Shown here piece after piece: positions 32,601 through 40,056 of a DNA stretch of 42,929 bases. This DNA is from an uncultured Myxococcales bacterium (GTDB lineage Bacteria; Myxococcota_A; Bradymonadia; UBA7976; VGTA01): positions 1 through 42,929 of the forward strand of contig CAKZRU010000035.1 in assembly GCA_937146725.1 (NCBI GenBank), written 5' to 3'. Every line of letters begins with the position of its first letter. The stretch's first letter is position 1. The notes beneath the pieces are model-generated. The model saw only the letters and a program-made list of their open reading frames with translations, did no database searches and had not been told where the DNA came from. Position numbers and translations under genes: made by a program.

Positions 32601-32987
32601 TTGCTGCTCATTGCTTGTCGCCGAGCCTTGATTTGGTCTTCTATCGAGTTAAGCTTTCTAAAAAATCTAGAATTATTGAGCATTGCGATCCTTGGTCTAA
32701 ACTTAGCGTTAATTTTATATCAAGGACATTATCAAGCACTCGAAGAAGCCTTTATTTTTGCGCTGCAAGTCTTGGTTTTGGTCAGTATTGGTCTGTGGAG
32801 TGTGATCAAGGTAGGTTCAATCTGCTTAACATTGATTACAGATTTAAGAGATCAAACGGCCCAGGCACAAAGAGAAGCTGTTCAAGCTACTGAGGGAATC
32901 CAAGAGGCTTCCGAGGCAAAAACTGCAAAGAAAGAGTCTCAAGAAAGTTCAGAAGAAAGCTTAAAAGAAAGTGTAGTCGAGCCATGA
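29700..32987 (+). CDS. Large exported beta-rich protein with C-terminal membrane helices
   Basis: About 1095 residues. I start at ATG 29700 (MKKVRG), which has AAAGGA six bases upstream and opens a signal peptide (LCLSLWLSSLAFFFVIQASVAWSQ); a frame from 29628 adds 24 residues without purpose. The body is a chain of beta-sandwich-like segments. Two regions look like duplicates: one around LSETYQLFSLQEGLLKGQAQLEFDIIKGELKSLDIEVPKD and one around FDAQLDTLYSLRDGAVRAQAQLLVNLKSGRLESLTLRVPKN. Three membrane helices lie near residues 959-976, 988-1007 and 1017-1046, followed by a Lys/Glu/Ser-rich cytoplasmic tail. No enzyme motif is visible. The stop overlaps the next start (ATGA at 32984), so the two products are translationally coupled and probably form a complex. 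Confidence 0.8.
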   Translation: MKKVRGITMLCLSLWLSSLAFFFVIQASVAWSQPMGPPPPHEGVMLSLARFESLFQSATERQAMGQWRNPQLEIDLSQVQQSGEAWVSFKAQVSHKHLLGTQHSINMDLVPAMVHPLSVWLEDKPLNTSISGSFHQVEILVEEAKQNNSDPWIRLRYPVRLSRSLSGELSGLLPLPPVPSAKLKIIAQGQAKMIPELNTLGQQNSEVSLKGALALLIPTTESGVLLQSKDLEVSLNASGEGADVLVTQKSLLRGGALQAWVPISPASNALLSAEADGKAAITDVRSGWHMVWLDGSGEHLVKAKVRVKVDRSSGQPRLRLSPQSAPRSKLKVILPGEREVSTEPAVPLVTEIRSQSALEPTQELDPKVSQAPSSKETLINADLPPLAEVTLRWTEKRALPEEESPEFLSETYQLFSLQEGLLKGQAQLEFDIIKGELKSLDIEVPKDVVLYHLSGAGVESWITLAQNEASHDEQGKKREHQHKIVRVSFGEARQGKNVLALKWQQVLSNNESLNMPLIRPLNAFQESGVIALFDGDRVGFTPAKTGLSAQGDERLIPVGQESIPQRILQLKSGEKVSQAFRHVQKPTSLETSTTTERARELRFDAQLDTLYSLRDGAVRAQAQLLVNLKSGRLESLTLRVPKNCSEPQVSGPSINRVEPIKSEGNEEYNRYQVKFTRRLEGAITLNIDLEQLLASDSSSLALPRLIVEGAELTQGHIGLSAEAGLELSPEHVNELRRVAIVELPRSISLRAASELLYGYRFSRDWSLSTGLKRHKIIETLSAEASKLHVQSYLLESGQRVDLVEYQVDNRDRRNFKVALPAQSSIQEVLVNGQMVKARAEGKYISIPIPKEQSSRIMVRYEVKREAKQVSQYDLQAPSSDLRTSDITWDLFFSPNQQLWSWSGELNEQSRYASPLSHKHSFSSLNQSIRFHYDLLSADREPLSLKVSFRGVISAKVAKRLEILAFFALLLIACRRALIWSSIELSFLKNLELLSIAILGLNLALILYQGHYQALEEAFIFALQVLVLVSIGLWSVIKVGSICLTLITDLRDQTAQAQREAVQATEGIQEASEAKTAKKESQESSEESLKESVVEP

Positions 32988-35296
32988 AGAATAATCGACA
33001 GAGTTTGGCACAACGCCAAGTCTCTCTATATTCTGAATCAAGGTGCCAAAGTATTTTAGGTGTATGCAAAGTCATCTTGGCTATATGCGTCTTCTTACTA
33101 CTTGTGAGCTGTTCACTGGTCATGGAAGAAAAAAGCGACCGCATCCCTAAAAGAGATACTGTGATGATGCCTCTTTTGGCTAGAGAACCCATGCCCGAGG
33201 AAGAAGCAAAGTCATCAGCAGTATCCGAATTGATTGCTCTTGAACGGTCAAAACTAGAAAACTCAAGACGACGAGCAAACTCAAGTTCGGTGTCAAGATT
33301 AGAGTGGGAAGGCGCTGAGTCCGGACAAGCAATGGCCAAGAGTGAAGAAGAACTCGAGGAGGATGATGAACTCAACATTCCGGTCGGTTTTGATAAAGAG
33401 GCTGATAAAGAACCAAGTGATCAGTCAAGCGCTTTGGACTTATTGAGCACTGAGCAAAGCTCACTTGAAAGCTATGGGAAGGGCACCTTAGTGAAGCAAG
33501 GCTTTGCTAATCTTAGAGTTTTAAGTGATGCAAACATCGAAAAAGAGCTTGCCGGTAGAGGCTCATCAATGACTGGCAAAACTTCAGACTTTGAGGAAGG
33601 TTTAGCAGAAGCAAATAAAGATTTTAAGAACTATGATCATGACCAAGACATAGATGGACGCTTTGACCAAAAGCCGAGCAATAAGCCAAGATCTTTTTCT
33701 GCCGGCTTGGCCTTAAATCTACCCGCCGCTCCACCTCCACCTTCTAAAGCGGAGTATAAAGGCAAAAGAAGATTAAAGAAAAAGCCTAAATTACGAAGCC
33801 GTAGACAAGAAGCGCAAAAGAACTTAGCCAGAAAAGCAAACCAAACTCATTTAAACTTTGTGAAAGAATATTTATCTCAAGGTAAGCCAACTCGGTTTTG
33901 GCCTAAGCAAGGCTATTTTAAAAACACTTATTTGGGTGGTGATTTATCTTATCAAGAAGAACTTCGCTCGGCTTCTAATGAGTTTAAGCGCATCATGAAT
34001 GATGAACAAGGCTTTGCTTGGATGCCACCGCTAGATCCGCCGACTGATTCTGGGATGACTCTCAGCGCCAAGCTTAGTCACAGTCATGTTGATCATCCAC
34101 AAAGAGTGATTTTACAACTTGGTTTAAAAGGCAGTGAGCAATATGGTTGGCGAAGACCGGCACTTAACTTAATGGTTGTGGTCGATCCACAACTATTAAG
34201 TCAACTTTCAGGTATAGATGCTCGACAAAGTATGCTGGTTGAGACAATTAAGCCCATTTTAAATCGCCTAAATGTTGCTGATCAAGTTGGGCTTAGTTTT
34301 GGCACTGCCTTGCTGAGTCCACGCCGTCCTGATCTTTTAAAAGAGGCCTTAATTCAGCCTTTGAAAGCGATTACACAAACCAAGCTATCGGCATATCAGT
34401 GGCAAGCGAGTTTAAAAAATGCTGGTGAAGCTTTAAATCAAGCATCTGCCGATCCTCATCGAGCACCAGGTGCTCAAGCCATTATCATGTTATGTGCAAG
34501 TGGCTGTGTTCAATTTCATAGGCAAATTGAAAGTGTTGCACATCGCTTAAATCTAGATGGCACTTTAACTAGTGTGATTGATCACTCTCATCCTCATTTA
34601 GAAATGGAGTATGCCTATCGCTCTTCTCCGCTATGGAAAATTGCGGCAGCGGGTCATGGTGGTTTTTGGTTGAGTAAAAAAGGCTTTAGCTTGACTCAAG
34701 CGATCAATAACGAGTTTGATCGTTTTTCAAGAGTGGTTGCTCGCTTATTACGCTTGAGTATCAAATTAGGAGATCAGGTAGAATTAATTGAGGTGATGGG
34801 CAGTGAAATGCTTAATCAAAAGCAAAAGGCACAGGTTAAAGCTCGAGAGAAAGCGATGGATCAACGCTTAAGTACTCGTTTGGGCATCAAATCTGATCGC
34901 GGTGATGATGATGAGGGCGTACAGGTGGTAATTCCCGCTTTTTATGGAGGAGATAGTCATCTGATTCATTTAGCCTTATGGGTTAAAAAGCCAGGAGCGA
35001 TTGCTGAGATTCAGCTGAAGTACAAAGATATGGTGCAGGCAAAAAATGCGAGCTATGCAGAGCAGGTGACCTTACCGGCCTTACCTAGCGCTTTAACTTT
35101 GGCTCAAAAAGAAGTCCTTGAGGGCGCCAATCACCACTTGCTGGCGGCAAAAACTTTGCAAACACTTAAGCATAAAAAAGTTTTTAATCACCTACCAAGC
35201 TTACAACATGAGATTCGTATGAGTCAGCAGAAATACAATGAGAAAGAGTTAGAGTTGATGAGTCGGGCTCAACTTGGAAGGCCACAACATCATTAA
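32984..35296 (+). CDS. Lipoprotein with degenerate von Willebrand A-like domain
   Basis: A 770-residue predicted lipoprotein; VILAICVFLLLVSC gives the lipobox (Cys43). Residues 45-320 are low complexity and charged, with acidic then basic runs (KGKRRLKKKPKLRSRRQ). From about residue 330, a segment FKNTYLGGDLSYQEELR precedes a vWA-like region (about 394-592). That region has ALNLMVVVDPQLLSQLSG, LNVADQVGLSFG, a repeating helix/strand pattern and GAQAIIMLCASG. The metal-binding DxSxS is replaced by VDPQLLS, so MIDAS metal binding is probably lost. A further beta-domain ends the protein (IHLALWVKKPGAIAEIQLKYKD). It is coupled to the large exported protein. A membrane-surface scaffolding role is inferred; no family is firm. 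Confidence 0.78.
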   Translation: MKNNRQSLAQRQVSLYSESRCQSILGVCKVILAICVFLLLVSCSLVMEEKSDRIPKRDTVMMPLLAREPMPEEEAKSSAVSELIALERSKLENSRRRANSSSVSRLEWEGAESGQAMAKSEEELEEDDELNIPVGFDKEADKEPSDQSSALDLLSTEQSSLESYGKGTLVKQGFANLRVLSDANIEKELAGRGSSMTGKTSDFEEGLAEANKDFKNYDHDQDIDGRFDQKPSNKPRSFSAGLALNLPAAPPPPSKAEYKGKRRLKKKPKLRSRRQEAQKNLARKANQTHLNFVKEYLSQGKPTRFWPKQGYFKNTYLGGDLSYQEELRSASNEFKRIMNDEQGFAWMPPLDPPTDSGMTLSAKLSHSHVDHPQRVILQLGLKGSEQYGWRRPALNLMVVVDPQLLSQLSGIDARQSMLVETIKPILNRLNVADQVGLSFGTALLSPRRPDLLKEALIQPLKAITQTKLSAYQWQASLKNAGEALNQASADPHRAPGAQAIIMLCASGCVQFHRQIESVAHRLNLDGTLTSVIDHSHPHLEMEYAYRSSPLWKIAAAGHGGFWLSKKGFSLTQAINNEFDRFSRVVARLLRLSIKLGDQVELIEVMGSEMLNQKQKAQVKAREKAMDQRLSTRLGIKSDRGDDDEGVQVVIPAFYGGDSHLIHLALWVKKPGAIAEIQLKYKDMVQAKNASYAEQVTLPALPSALTLAQKEVLEGANHHLLAAKTLQTLKHKKVFNHLPSLQHEIRMSQQKYNEKELELMSRAQLGRPQHH

Positions 35297-35524
35297 CAAG
35301 GTGTACTGAATTAAAAAATTAAGTCCACTGATAAAAACTCAATTATCCTTGCGTCGCTTTGGTAGATCAGATACAAGAGCACACTCACCTTAATGGTGTA
35401 TTTAAGAACAACGGCTACGCTCTGATAAGATTCGCTGCAATGCAGTCTTAGTCCCTTTAAGTAGGAAAGTGAGACGTATCGCCTTAACCAGTGTGAAAAC
35501 ACTATAGATAACAAGGAGTTGACT
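35297..35524 (+). promoter_or_regulatory. rpsD upstream/leader region with GAAA-loop hairpin
   Basis: About 228 bases between the vWA lipoprotein and rpsD. AGTGT and ACACT around GAAA (35490-35503) form a small tetraloop hairpin, 21 bases before the start. AAGGAG follows at the right spacing. S4 represses its own operon in other bacteria by binding leader RNA, so a leader role is plausible, but no known S4-binding structure was recognised. Confidence 0.35.
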
Positions 35525-36148
35525 ATGTCAACATATCGTGGTCCCCGCGTCAAAAAAATGCGCGCACTTGGTGTAGACCTTCCTGGTCTTTCTCGTAAAA
35601 CTCGTGAGCGTCGCCCTCACCCTCCAGGACAGCACGGTGACAAGCGTCGTCGTAAAGACTCTGACTATGGTCGTCAGCTCAAAGAAAAGCAAAAGCTTCG
35701 TTATAACTATGGTGTAGGCGAGAGACAGCTTCGTCGTCTTGTTGCTAAGGCTAAGCGTTCTAAGGCTGAGACTGGTAAAAAGATCGTTGAGTTGATCGAA
35801 AGACGCCTAGACAATGTTGTTTTCCGTGCTGGTTATGCTCGTACTATTCCTGGTGCACGCCAACTAGTAAGCCACGGTCACATCTGCCTAAATGGACGCA
35901 AAACAGACGTACCTTCAGTCACTGTTCGTGAGGGTGATGTGATTACTCTTCGTGATCGTGCGAACTGTCAAAAGACTGTGTTGGTCGTGGTAGATGAATC
36001 TCTAGAGAATCTTGCTTTAGCTCGTCCAGAATGGCTCGATTATGATGGTGATAAGAAAAGCACCACGATCAAGGGAATGCCTGAAGAATCATCAATTCCT
36101 GATCTCAACATTCAGCTCGTAGTAGAATATTACGCTAAGTTCCTCTAA
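35525..36148 (+). CDS. rpsD: 30S ribosomal protein S4
   Basis: A primary 16S rRNA-binding protein that starts 30S assembly. Its 207 residues match the family. The N-terminus RGPRVKKMRALGVDLPGL and RRPHPPGQHGDKRRRK, and the S4 RNA-binding domain (ERRLDNVVFRAGYARTIPGARQLVSHGHICLNGRKTDVPSVTVREGD), are classical. It ends VVEYYAKFL. The N-terminal zinc CxxC motifs of some S4 proteins are absent. I start at ATG 35525 (MSTYRGP), six bases after AAGGAG; the TTG at 35519 is inside that spacing. It stands apart from the rpsM-rpsK-rpoA cluster usual in many bacteria and has its own terminator. Codon use is strongly biased, as expected for high expression. Confidence 0.97.
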   Translation: MSTYRGPRVKKMRALGVDLPGLSRKTRERRPHPPGQHGDKRRRKDSDYGRQLKEKQKLRYNYGVGERQLRRLVAKAKRSKAETGKKIVELIERRLDNVVFRAGYARTIPGARQLVSHGHICLNGRKTDVPSVTVREGDVITLRDRANCQKTVLVVVDESLENLALARPEWLDYDGDKKSTTIKGMPEESSIPDLNIQLVVEYYAKFL

Positions 36149-36173
36149 TTTAAGACGAATTAGCTTTTCTATT

Positions 36174-36264
36174 CCTAAGATAGTCTATGACTTTTCTTAG
36201 GTGGCTTTTCCGGATGGAAGGTAGCCAAGCTTAAACGCCGCCAAGTCTCTTGGGGGCGTTTTTT
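36174..36264 (+). terminator. rpsD intrinsic terminator preceded by stacked hairpins
   Basis: The terminator stem pairs AACGCC-G-CCAAG (36234-36245) with CTTGG-G-GGCGTT (36249-36260) around TCT, 12 positions with one mismatch, followed by TTTT. Upstream, CCTAAGA pairs with TCTTAGG (36174-36180 with 36195-36201). GGCT/AGCC with TTCC/GGAA forms a second compact hairpin at about 36203-36226. The last element is a clear Rho-independent terminator; the preceding hairpins may be part of a longer structured 3' end. Confidence 0.85.
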
Positions 36265-36397
36265 GTTTAGGCTCGATGTGTAGCGTTCTGCTCGATGTAA
36301 AAATTGACTTGAAAGCTTATATTTCTCGTCAAAAAATCGTTATACTTGTGTATCTTTAATTTAGTAAGCTATATCGGCATTCCTTTGAGTATCAGTT

Positions 36398-37396
36398 ATG
36401 AATAAGCACCAAGCCGTATTCCACTTTGGTTTAATGAGCGATATTCAGTATGCGGATATTGAGCCTGCAAGCAATTTTGGGGGGCATGAGCAACGGGACT
36501 ATCGAGCTTCTTTAGGCTATGCAAAAGAAGCGATGGACTATTGGTCAAGCTTAGCAACCCCCTTGACCTTTATTGCTCAGCTTGGGGACTTAATCGATGG
36601 TCAAAATGCGGGCCAATATGGGCAAGGTTTAGATTTTGACTCACCTCAAAGCGAAGTCGCTTTGCAACAGGTGTTACACATCTGGAAGCATTGTCCTATA
36701 CCTATTTATCATGCCATTGGTAATCATGAGCTCTATAACTTTACTTGGGACGAGTTGAGTCACTATCTCAATTGTGAAAAAAGTGATTCTCAAGCTCAGC
36801 AAGTGATTTCACAAGATGAGTTTTATCATAGCTTCTCTCCTTGCCCTGGTTGGCGCTTTATCATGTTAAATAGCTATGAAGAGAATATGATTAGTCCTCG
36901 TTCAGAGGAGAGTGAACAACGGGTTCGTTCATTATTATTTAGTAAAAATCCCAATTTAACCAAGAAGCCACCGGTTAACTTTTTCGAAGGCCTAAGCAAA
37001 AAGCATCAGCGTTTTGTTCCGTTTAATGGCGGTTTTGGTCAGACTCAATTAACTTGGCTGAAAGAGACTTTGTCTCAAGCACAGAAAAATAATGAGCGCT
37101 GTCTAATTGCTTCACATCTTCCGTGTTATAGTAAATCCGCCTCACCTAAAAATGTTGCTTTTGATGCTGATGAGTTACGACAGACTTTAAATGAATACTC
37201 TCAAGAAGTTGTGGCCTATTTTGCCGGACATCGTCATGGTGGTGGATATGCCCAAGATCCCAAAAGCGGTATTCATCATGTGACCATTCAAGCACCGCTT
37301 ACTCATGGATTGTGCGCCTCTACAATTACTGTATATAAGGATTATTTAGATCTTGTTGGCTTGGGTCAGCAAAAGTCATATTCGCTTAAGTTTTAA
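36398..37396 (+). CDS. ADPRM-like metallophosphoesterase (Mn-dependent ADP-ribose/CDP-alcohol diphosphatase type)
   Basis: A 332-residue calcineurin-type phosphoesterase without signal peptide. FHFGLMSDIQYADIEPASNFGG, RDYRASLGYAKEAMDYW, QLGDLIDGQNA, AIGNHELYNF, RFIMLNSYEENM, FVPFNGGFGQTQLTWLKETL, IASHLPCY and YFAGHRHGGGYAQDPKSGIHHVTIQAPL track the vertebrate/plant ADPRM proteins along nearly their whole length. The metal motifs DIQY, GDLIDG, GNHE, SHLP and GHRH are intact. Known members hydrolyse ADP-ribose and CDP-choline or CDP-ethanolamine with Mn2+. The equivalent activity here is inferred from similarity as I remember it. It faces the tafazzin-like gene with only five bases between stops. 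Confidence 0.85.
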   Translation: MNKHQAVFHFGLMSDIQYADIEPASNFGGHEQRDYRASLGYAKEAMDYWSSLATPLTFIAQLGDLIDGQNAGQYGQGLDFDSPQSEVALQQVLHIWKHCPIPIYHAIGNHELYNFTWDELSHYLNCEKSDSQAQQVISQDEFYHSFSPCPGWRFIMLNSYEENMISPRSEESEQRVRSLLFSKNPNLTKKPPVNFFEGLSKKHQRFVPFNGGFGQTQLTWLKETLSQAQKNNERCLIASHLPCYSKSASPKNVAFDADELRQTLNEYSQEVVAYFAGHRHGGGYAQDPKSGIHHVTIQAPLTHGLCASTITVYKDYLDLVGLGQQKSYSLKF

Positions 37397-37401
37397 GTAA
37401 T

Positions 37402-38298
37402 TTAATCAGATGACTCTTGCGCATAGGGGTGGACTTTTTTTTCGAGCATGAGAAGCTGATCTTCAACCCACTTTGTGGCACTTTGCCAAGCTTCTTGCGC
37501 TTTCACTTGTAGCTCTGTCTCACTATTTATTTGTGACAAACGAGCTTGCCACCAAGCTTGGTTGACAGTGCAGGCCTCTCCAAAAAGAACTTTAATCGTT
37601 TTTTTGGTTTTGGGGACTTTTGCACCAATGGGTAAAATATTCTGCATCCCATAATGATAAAAGGGCATAAGCACTGGATTTGCCTCGAAAATAAGTTTAC
37701 CAATCCCAATCTTTAAGGGCAGTTGCAGCCTATGATCCTTTTCTCGGCTTCGACCACCTTCGGGAAAGATATGCACCCACTCTCCTTTTTTGAGCCGTTC
37801 AACTAAGAAATCAAATCCTGGTTGGTTTAAGCCTCCACCTCGGATAATAGGCACACATTTACCGGCACTGTAGATGAGCCCTTTAAGACGATTATCAAAA
37901 AAATTGATATGATCAGCCGCAATCCAACGTACATGCGCATATTGGGTGGCTCCAAGATTAGAGATAAGTAGTGGATCATCAAATAAAGACACATGATTAC
38001 TAAATGAAAGAAGTCCACGCCCATCCTCTCGCTCCCATGATTCTCCGGCTGGGCCAAAAAGCTTATCCCAACGTTCACGGCCTTCGAATTGGATGGTATT
38101 TAACTTACCCAATAATAAACGGGATAAATTGGCCACAGAACTGCAAACCATGGGATGAAACCACTGTGGATCGGGTTGCCAATGTTTTAATTCAACTCGG
38201 CCTTGATGGGCTCGATGCGTTTTGCGGTTCAAGTTCTCGTTATCCACGGTCTTAGAAGCTTTATTTGTTGATGAATCTTGATTTGGTTTTGAGTTCAT
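37402..38298 (-). CDS. Tafazzin-like lysophospholipid acyltransferase (PlsC superfamily)
   Basis: A 298-residue acyltransferase. The HX4D motif is NHVSLFDDP (His102, Asp107). Further blocks are GKCVPIIRG, GFDFLVERLKKGEWVHIFPEGGRSRE, LPLKIGIGKLIFEANPVLMPFYHYGMQNILP and KTIKVLFGEAC. The HxSxxDDP, GKCVP-RG, GEWVHIFPEG and GIGKLI blocks resemble mitochondrial tafazzin, the cardiolipin-remodelling transacylase, more than ordinary PlsC. The first ~40 residues are a hydrophilic, disordered-looking tail. No clear membrane helix is present, so it is probably peripheral, as tafazzin is. It follows the HAMP kinase by 18 bases on the same strand. Superfamily is certain; the tafazzin subtype is my reading. 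Confidence 0.88.
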   Translation of the reverse strand: MNSKPNQDSSTNKASKTVDNENLNRKTHRAHQGRVELKHWQPDPQWFHPMVCSSVANLSRLLLGKLNTIQFEGRERWDKLFGPAGESWEREDGRGLLSFSNHVSLFDDPLLISNLGATQYAHVRWIAADHINFFDNRLKGLIYSAGKCVPIIRGGGLNQPGFDFLVERLKKGEWVHIFPEGGRSREKDHRLQLPLKIGIGKLIFEANPVLMPFYHYGMQNILPIGAKVPKTKKTIKVLFGEACTVNQAWWQARLSQINSETELQVKAQEAWQSATKWVEDQLLMLEKKVHPYAQESSD

Positions 38299-38316
38299 AG
38301 TGATGTATTGGTCGGA

Positions 38317-40038
38317 TTAAAAGTGTTCTTTGAGACCATTGAAAGGAAGTTTAAGTTGAAAGCAAGCTCCTTGTTCTTGCTTTTCCAAAGTAAACTCTCC
38401 TTTATGACTTTCAATGATTCGATAACAAATCGCGAGGCCCATACCGGTGCCTTCGCCAATGGGCTTTGTGGTGAAAAAGGGATCGAAGATTTTAGCGGCA
38501 ATCCCTTCTGGTACGCCTGGTCCATTATCACTGACTGTTAACAATAGGTGATCACTCTCATCCCACACCTTAACTTTCACCTCTGGGCTTGGGTTATCAT
38601 TTAATTCAGATGCATAAATAGCGTTATTTACTAGATTTAAGAAAACTTGGCCAAGCTGTGAAGCATGACAATAAATATGCTGCTTGGATTGATTATCTAC
38701 ACTAAAATCGACTTTTTTAATCTTATTATGCAAGATTACAAGAGTATCATTGATGACTTCAGCGATTTCGATCTTTTGCACTTCAGCCTGATCATGGCGA
38801 GTAAATGACTTGAGCGAGGAGACAATCTCGGCCAAACGACGAGTCCCTACTTCATGGTTGGTTTTAAAGCGATGAATCTTGTCAAACTCGCTATTAAATG
38901 CGTTTCTAATATCAGCTGCTTCGTCATCATCTGGTAAAAGTTCGAATAGTAAATCATGGATTTCTTGAATCGATTGCTGAATTGCAAAAAAGTTTGATTG
39001 CAAAAAATTGACTGGATTATTGATCTCATGAGCCACTCCGGCAACAAGCTGACCTAGTGAAGACATCTTTTCGGACTGAACGAGTTGGGCTTGAGTCTCT
39101 TCAAGTGTTCTTTTGGAATGCTTATGGTCTTCGATCTCGCCTAAAAGTAGAGAGCGAGAAACTTTGAGGCTTTCGCGCATGTTATTGATCGTCTCGCCAA
39201 GCTGATCGTCATGAGAGGCTGGTTGTAAATGTTCAGTTAAGTTGCCTTCACTGATGCCTTGTAAGTGCTGAATCTTATGTTCTAGTTGCTCAGTAAAGCG
39301 ATTGAGAGCGGCTCTCATACGGCCAATTTCATCTTGGCCAGTGGAGCTTAAACGAACATCTAATTTGCCTAAGCTAATCTCTTCCAAAAAGTTGATGGTT
39401 TCACGTAAAGGAGAAACAATAGAGCGGCGAAGCGCTAAAAAGACTAGGCCACCAGAAACAAGTAAAACCAAGATAAAGATCATTAAACCACGTTCAAACA
39501 ATGATGTTGAAAGCATGGTCACTTCATCAAGCTTTTTATTGGTATGGTTAATCAAATCCGTGCGTAAAAGACTTAAATCTTTTTTAATAGGTGGATAGGT
39601 TTGAAAAAGCTTCCATTGAAGTTCGTCAAACTCTGGTGAGTCTTTCTGACTTTCAGCTTGGTAAGCATTAATTAAGGCACCTAATTGAACATTGAGCTGA
39701 TTTTTGAGTTTCTGTACGCGGGGCTCATATTTTGTGGGTACAAGCTCATTCAAGTTATCGATTTGCATTAGAGCTTGCCCAAGCAAGTCTTGGGCATCCT
39801 TAATACTTTTTTGAGCTGGTGCTTTAGCATAGAAAGCAGCATCATCAAGCTTATTAAAGGTTTTCTCTAATAAGTTATATGTTTGTGTGCTTTCTTCATT
39901 GGCAGGGATTTGAAACTTTTTGACAGCAGTCATTTGCTCAAAGATTTGAATTTGAGCATTACCACTGAGCATCATGTTGAAAAAGTAGCCGAATAAAAGC
40001 GGTGAAATACTTAAGAATAGTCTCAGTGATAAATTCAA
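38317..40038 (-). CDS. HAMP-domain sensor histidine kinase
   Basis: A 573-residue membrane sensor. The N-terminal helix ([17 protein letters not shown]) precedes a periplasmic helical bundle of about 150 residues ([27 protein letters not shown] to [14 protein letters not shown]), like four-helix-bundle ligand sensors. A second helix ([20 protein letters not shown]) leads to HAMP, a coiled coil, and a kinase core. The core has [17 protein letters not shown] as the His box, [10 protein letters not shown] as N-box, [16 protein letters not shown] and [12 protein letters not shown]. All motifs are intact. The start is an in-frame TTG with AGGT upstream. It follows the His-rich lipoprotein, PstS-like and porin-like genes on the same strand, suggesting that it senses something handled by those proteins. 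No response regulator lies nearby. Confidence 0.92.
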   Translation of the reverse strand: MNLSLRLFLSISPLLFGYFFNMMLSGNAQIQIFEQMTAVKKFQIPANEESTQTYNLLEKTFNKLDDAAFYAKAPAQKSIKDAQDLLGQALMQIDNLNELVPTKYEPRVQKLKNQLNVQLGALINAYQAESQKDSPEFDELQWKLFQTYPPIKKDLSLLRTDLINHTNKKLDEVTMLSTSLFERGLMIFILVLLVSGGLVFLALRRSIVSPLRETINFLEEISLGKLDVRLSSTGQDEIGRMRAALNRFTEQLEHKIQHLQGISEGNLTEHLQPASHDDQLGETINNMRESLKVSRSLLLGEIEDHKHSKRTLEETQAQLVQSEKMSSLGQLVAGVAHEINNPVNFLQSNFFAIQQSIQEIHDLLFELLPDDDEAADIRNAFNSEFDKIHRFKTNHEVGTRRLAEIVSSLKSFTRHDQAEVQKIEIAEVINDTLVILHNKIKKVDFSVDNQSKQHIYCHASQLGQVFLNLVNNAIYASELNDNPSPEVKVKVWDESDHLLLTVSDNGPGVPEGIAAKIFDPFFTTKPIGEGTGMGLAICYRIIESHKGEFTLEKQEQGACFQLKLPFNGLKEHF

Positions 40039-40056
40039 GGGTGTACCTAACTTAGC

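Noticed and set aside
32887..33378. 163-codon Ser-rich antisense frame
   Set aside because: It is the complement of acidic/Ser-rich coding sequence at the junction of two clear plus-strand genes.
36174..36233. Riboswitch (c-di-GMP-I type considered)
   Set aside because: The GGTAGCC element looked familiar, but the rest of the consensus is missing and it sits after rpsD, just before that gene's terminator, not in a 5' leader.
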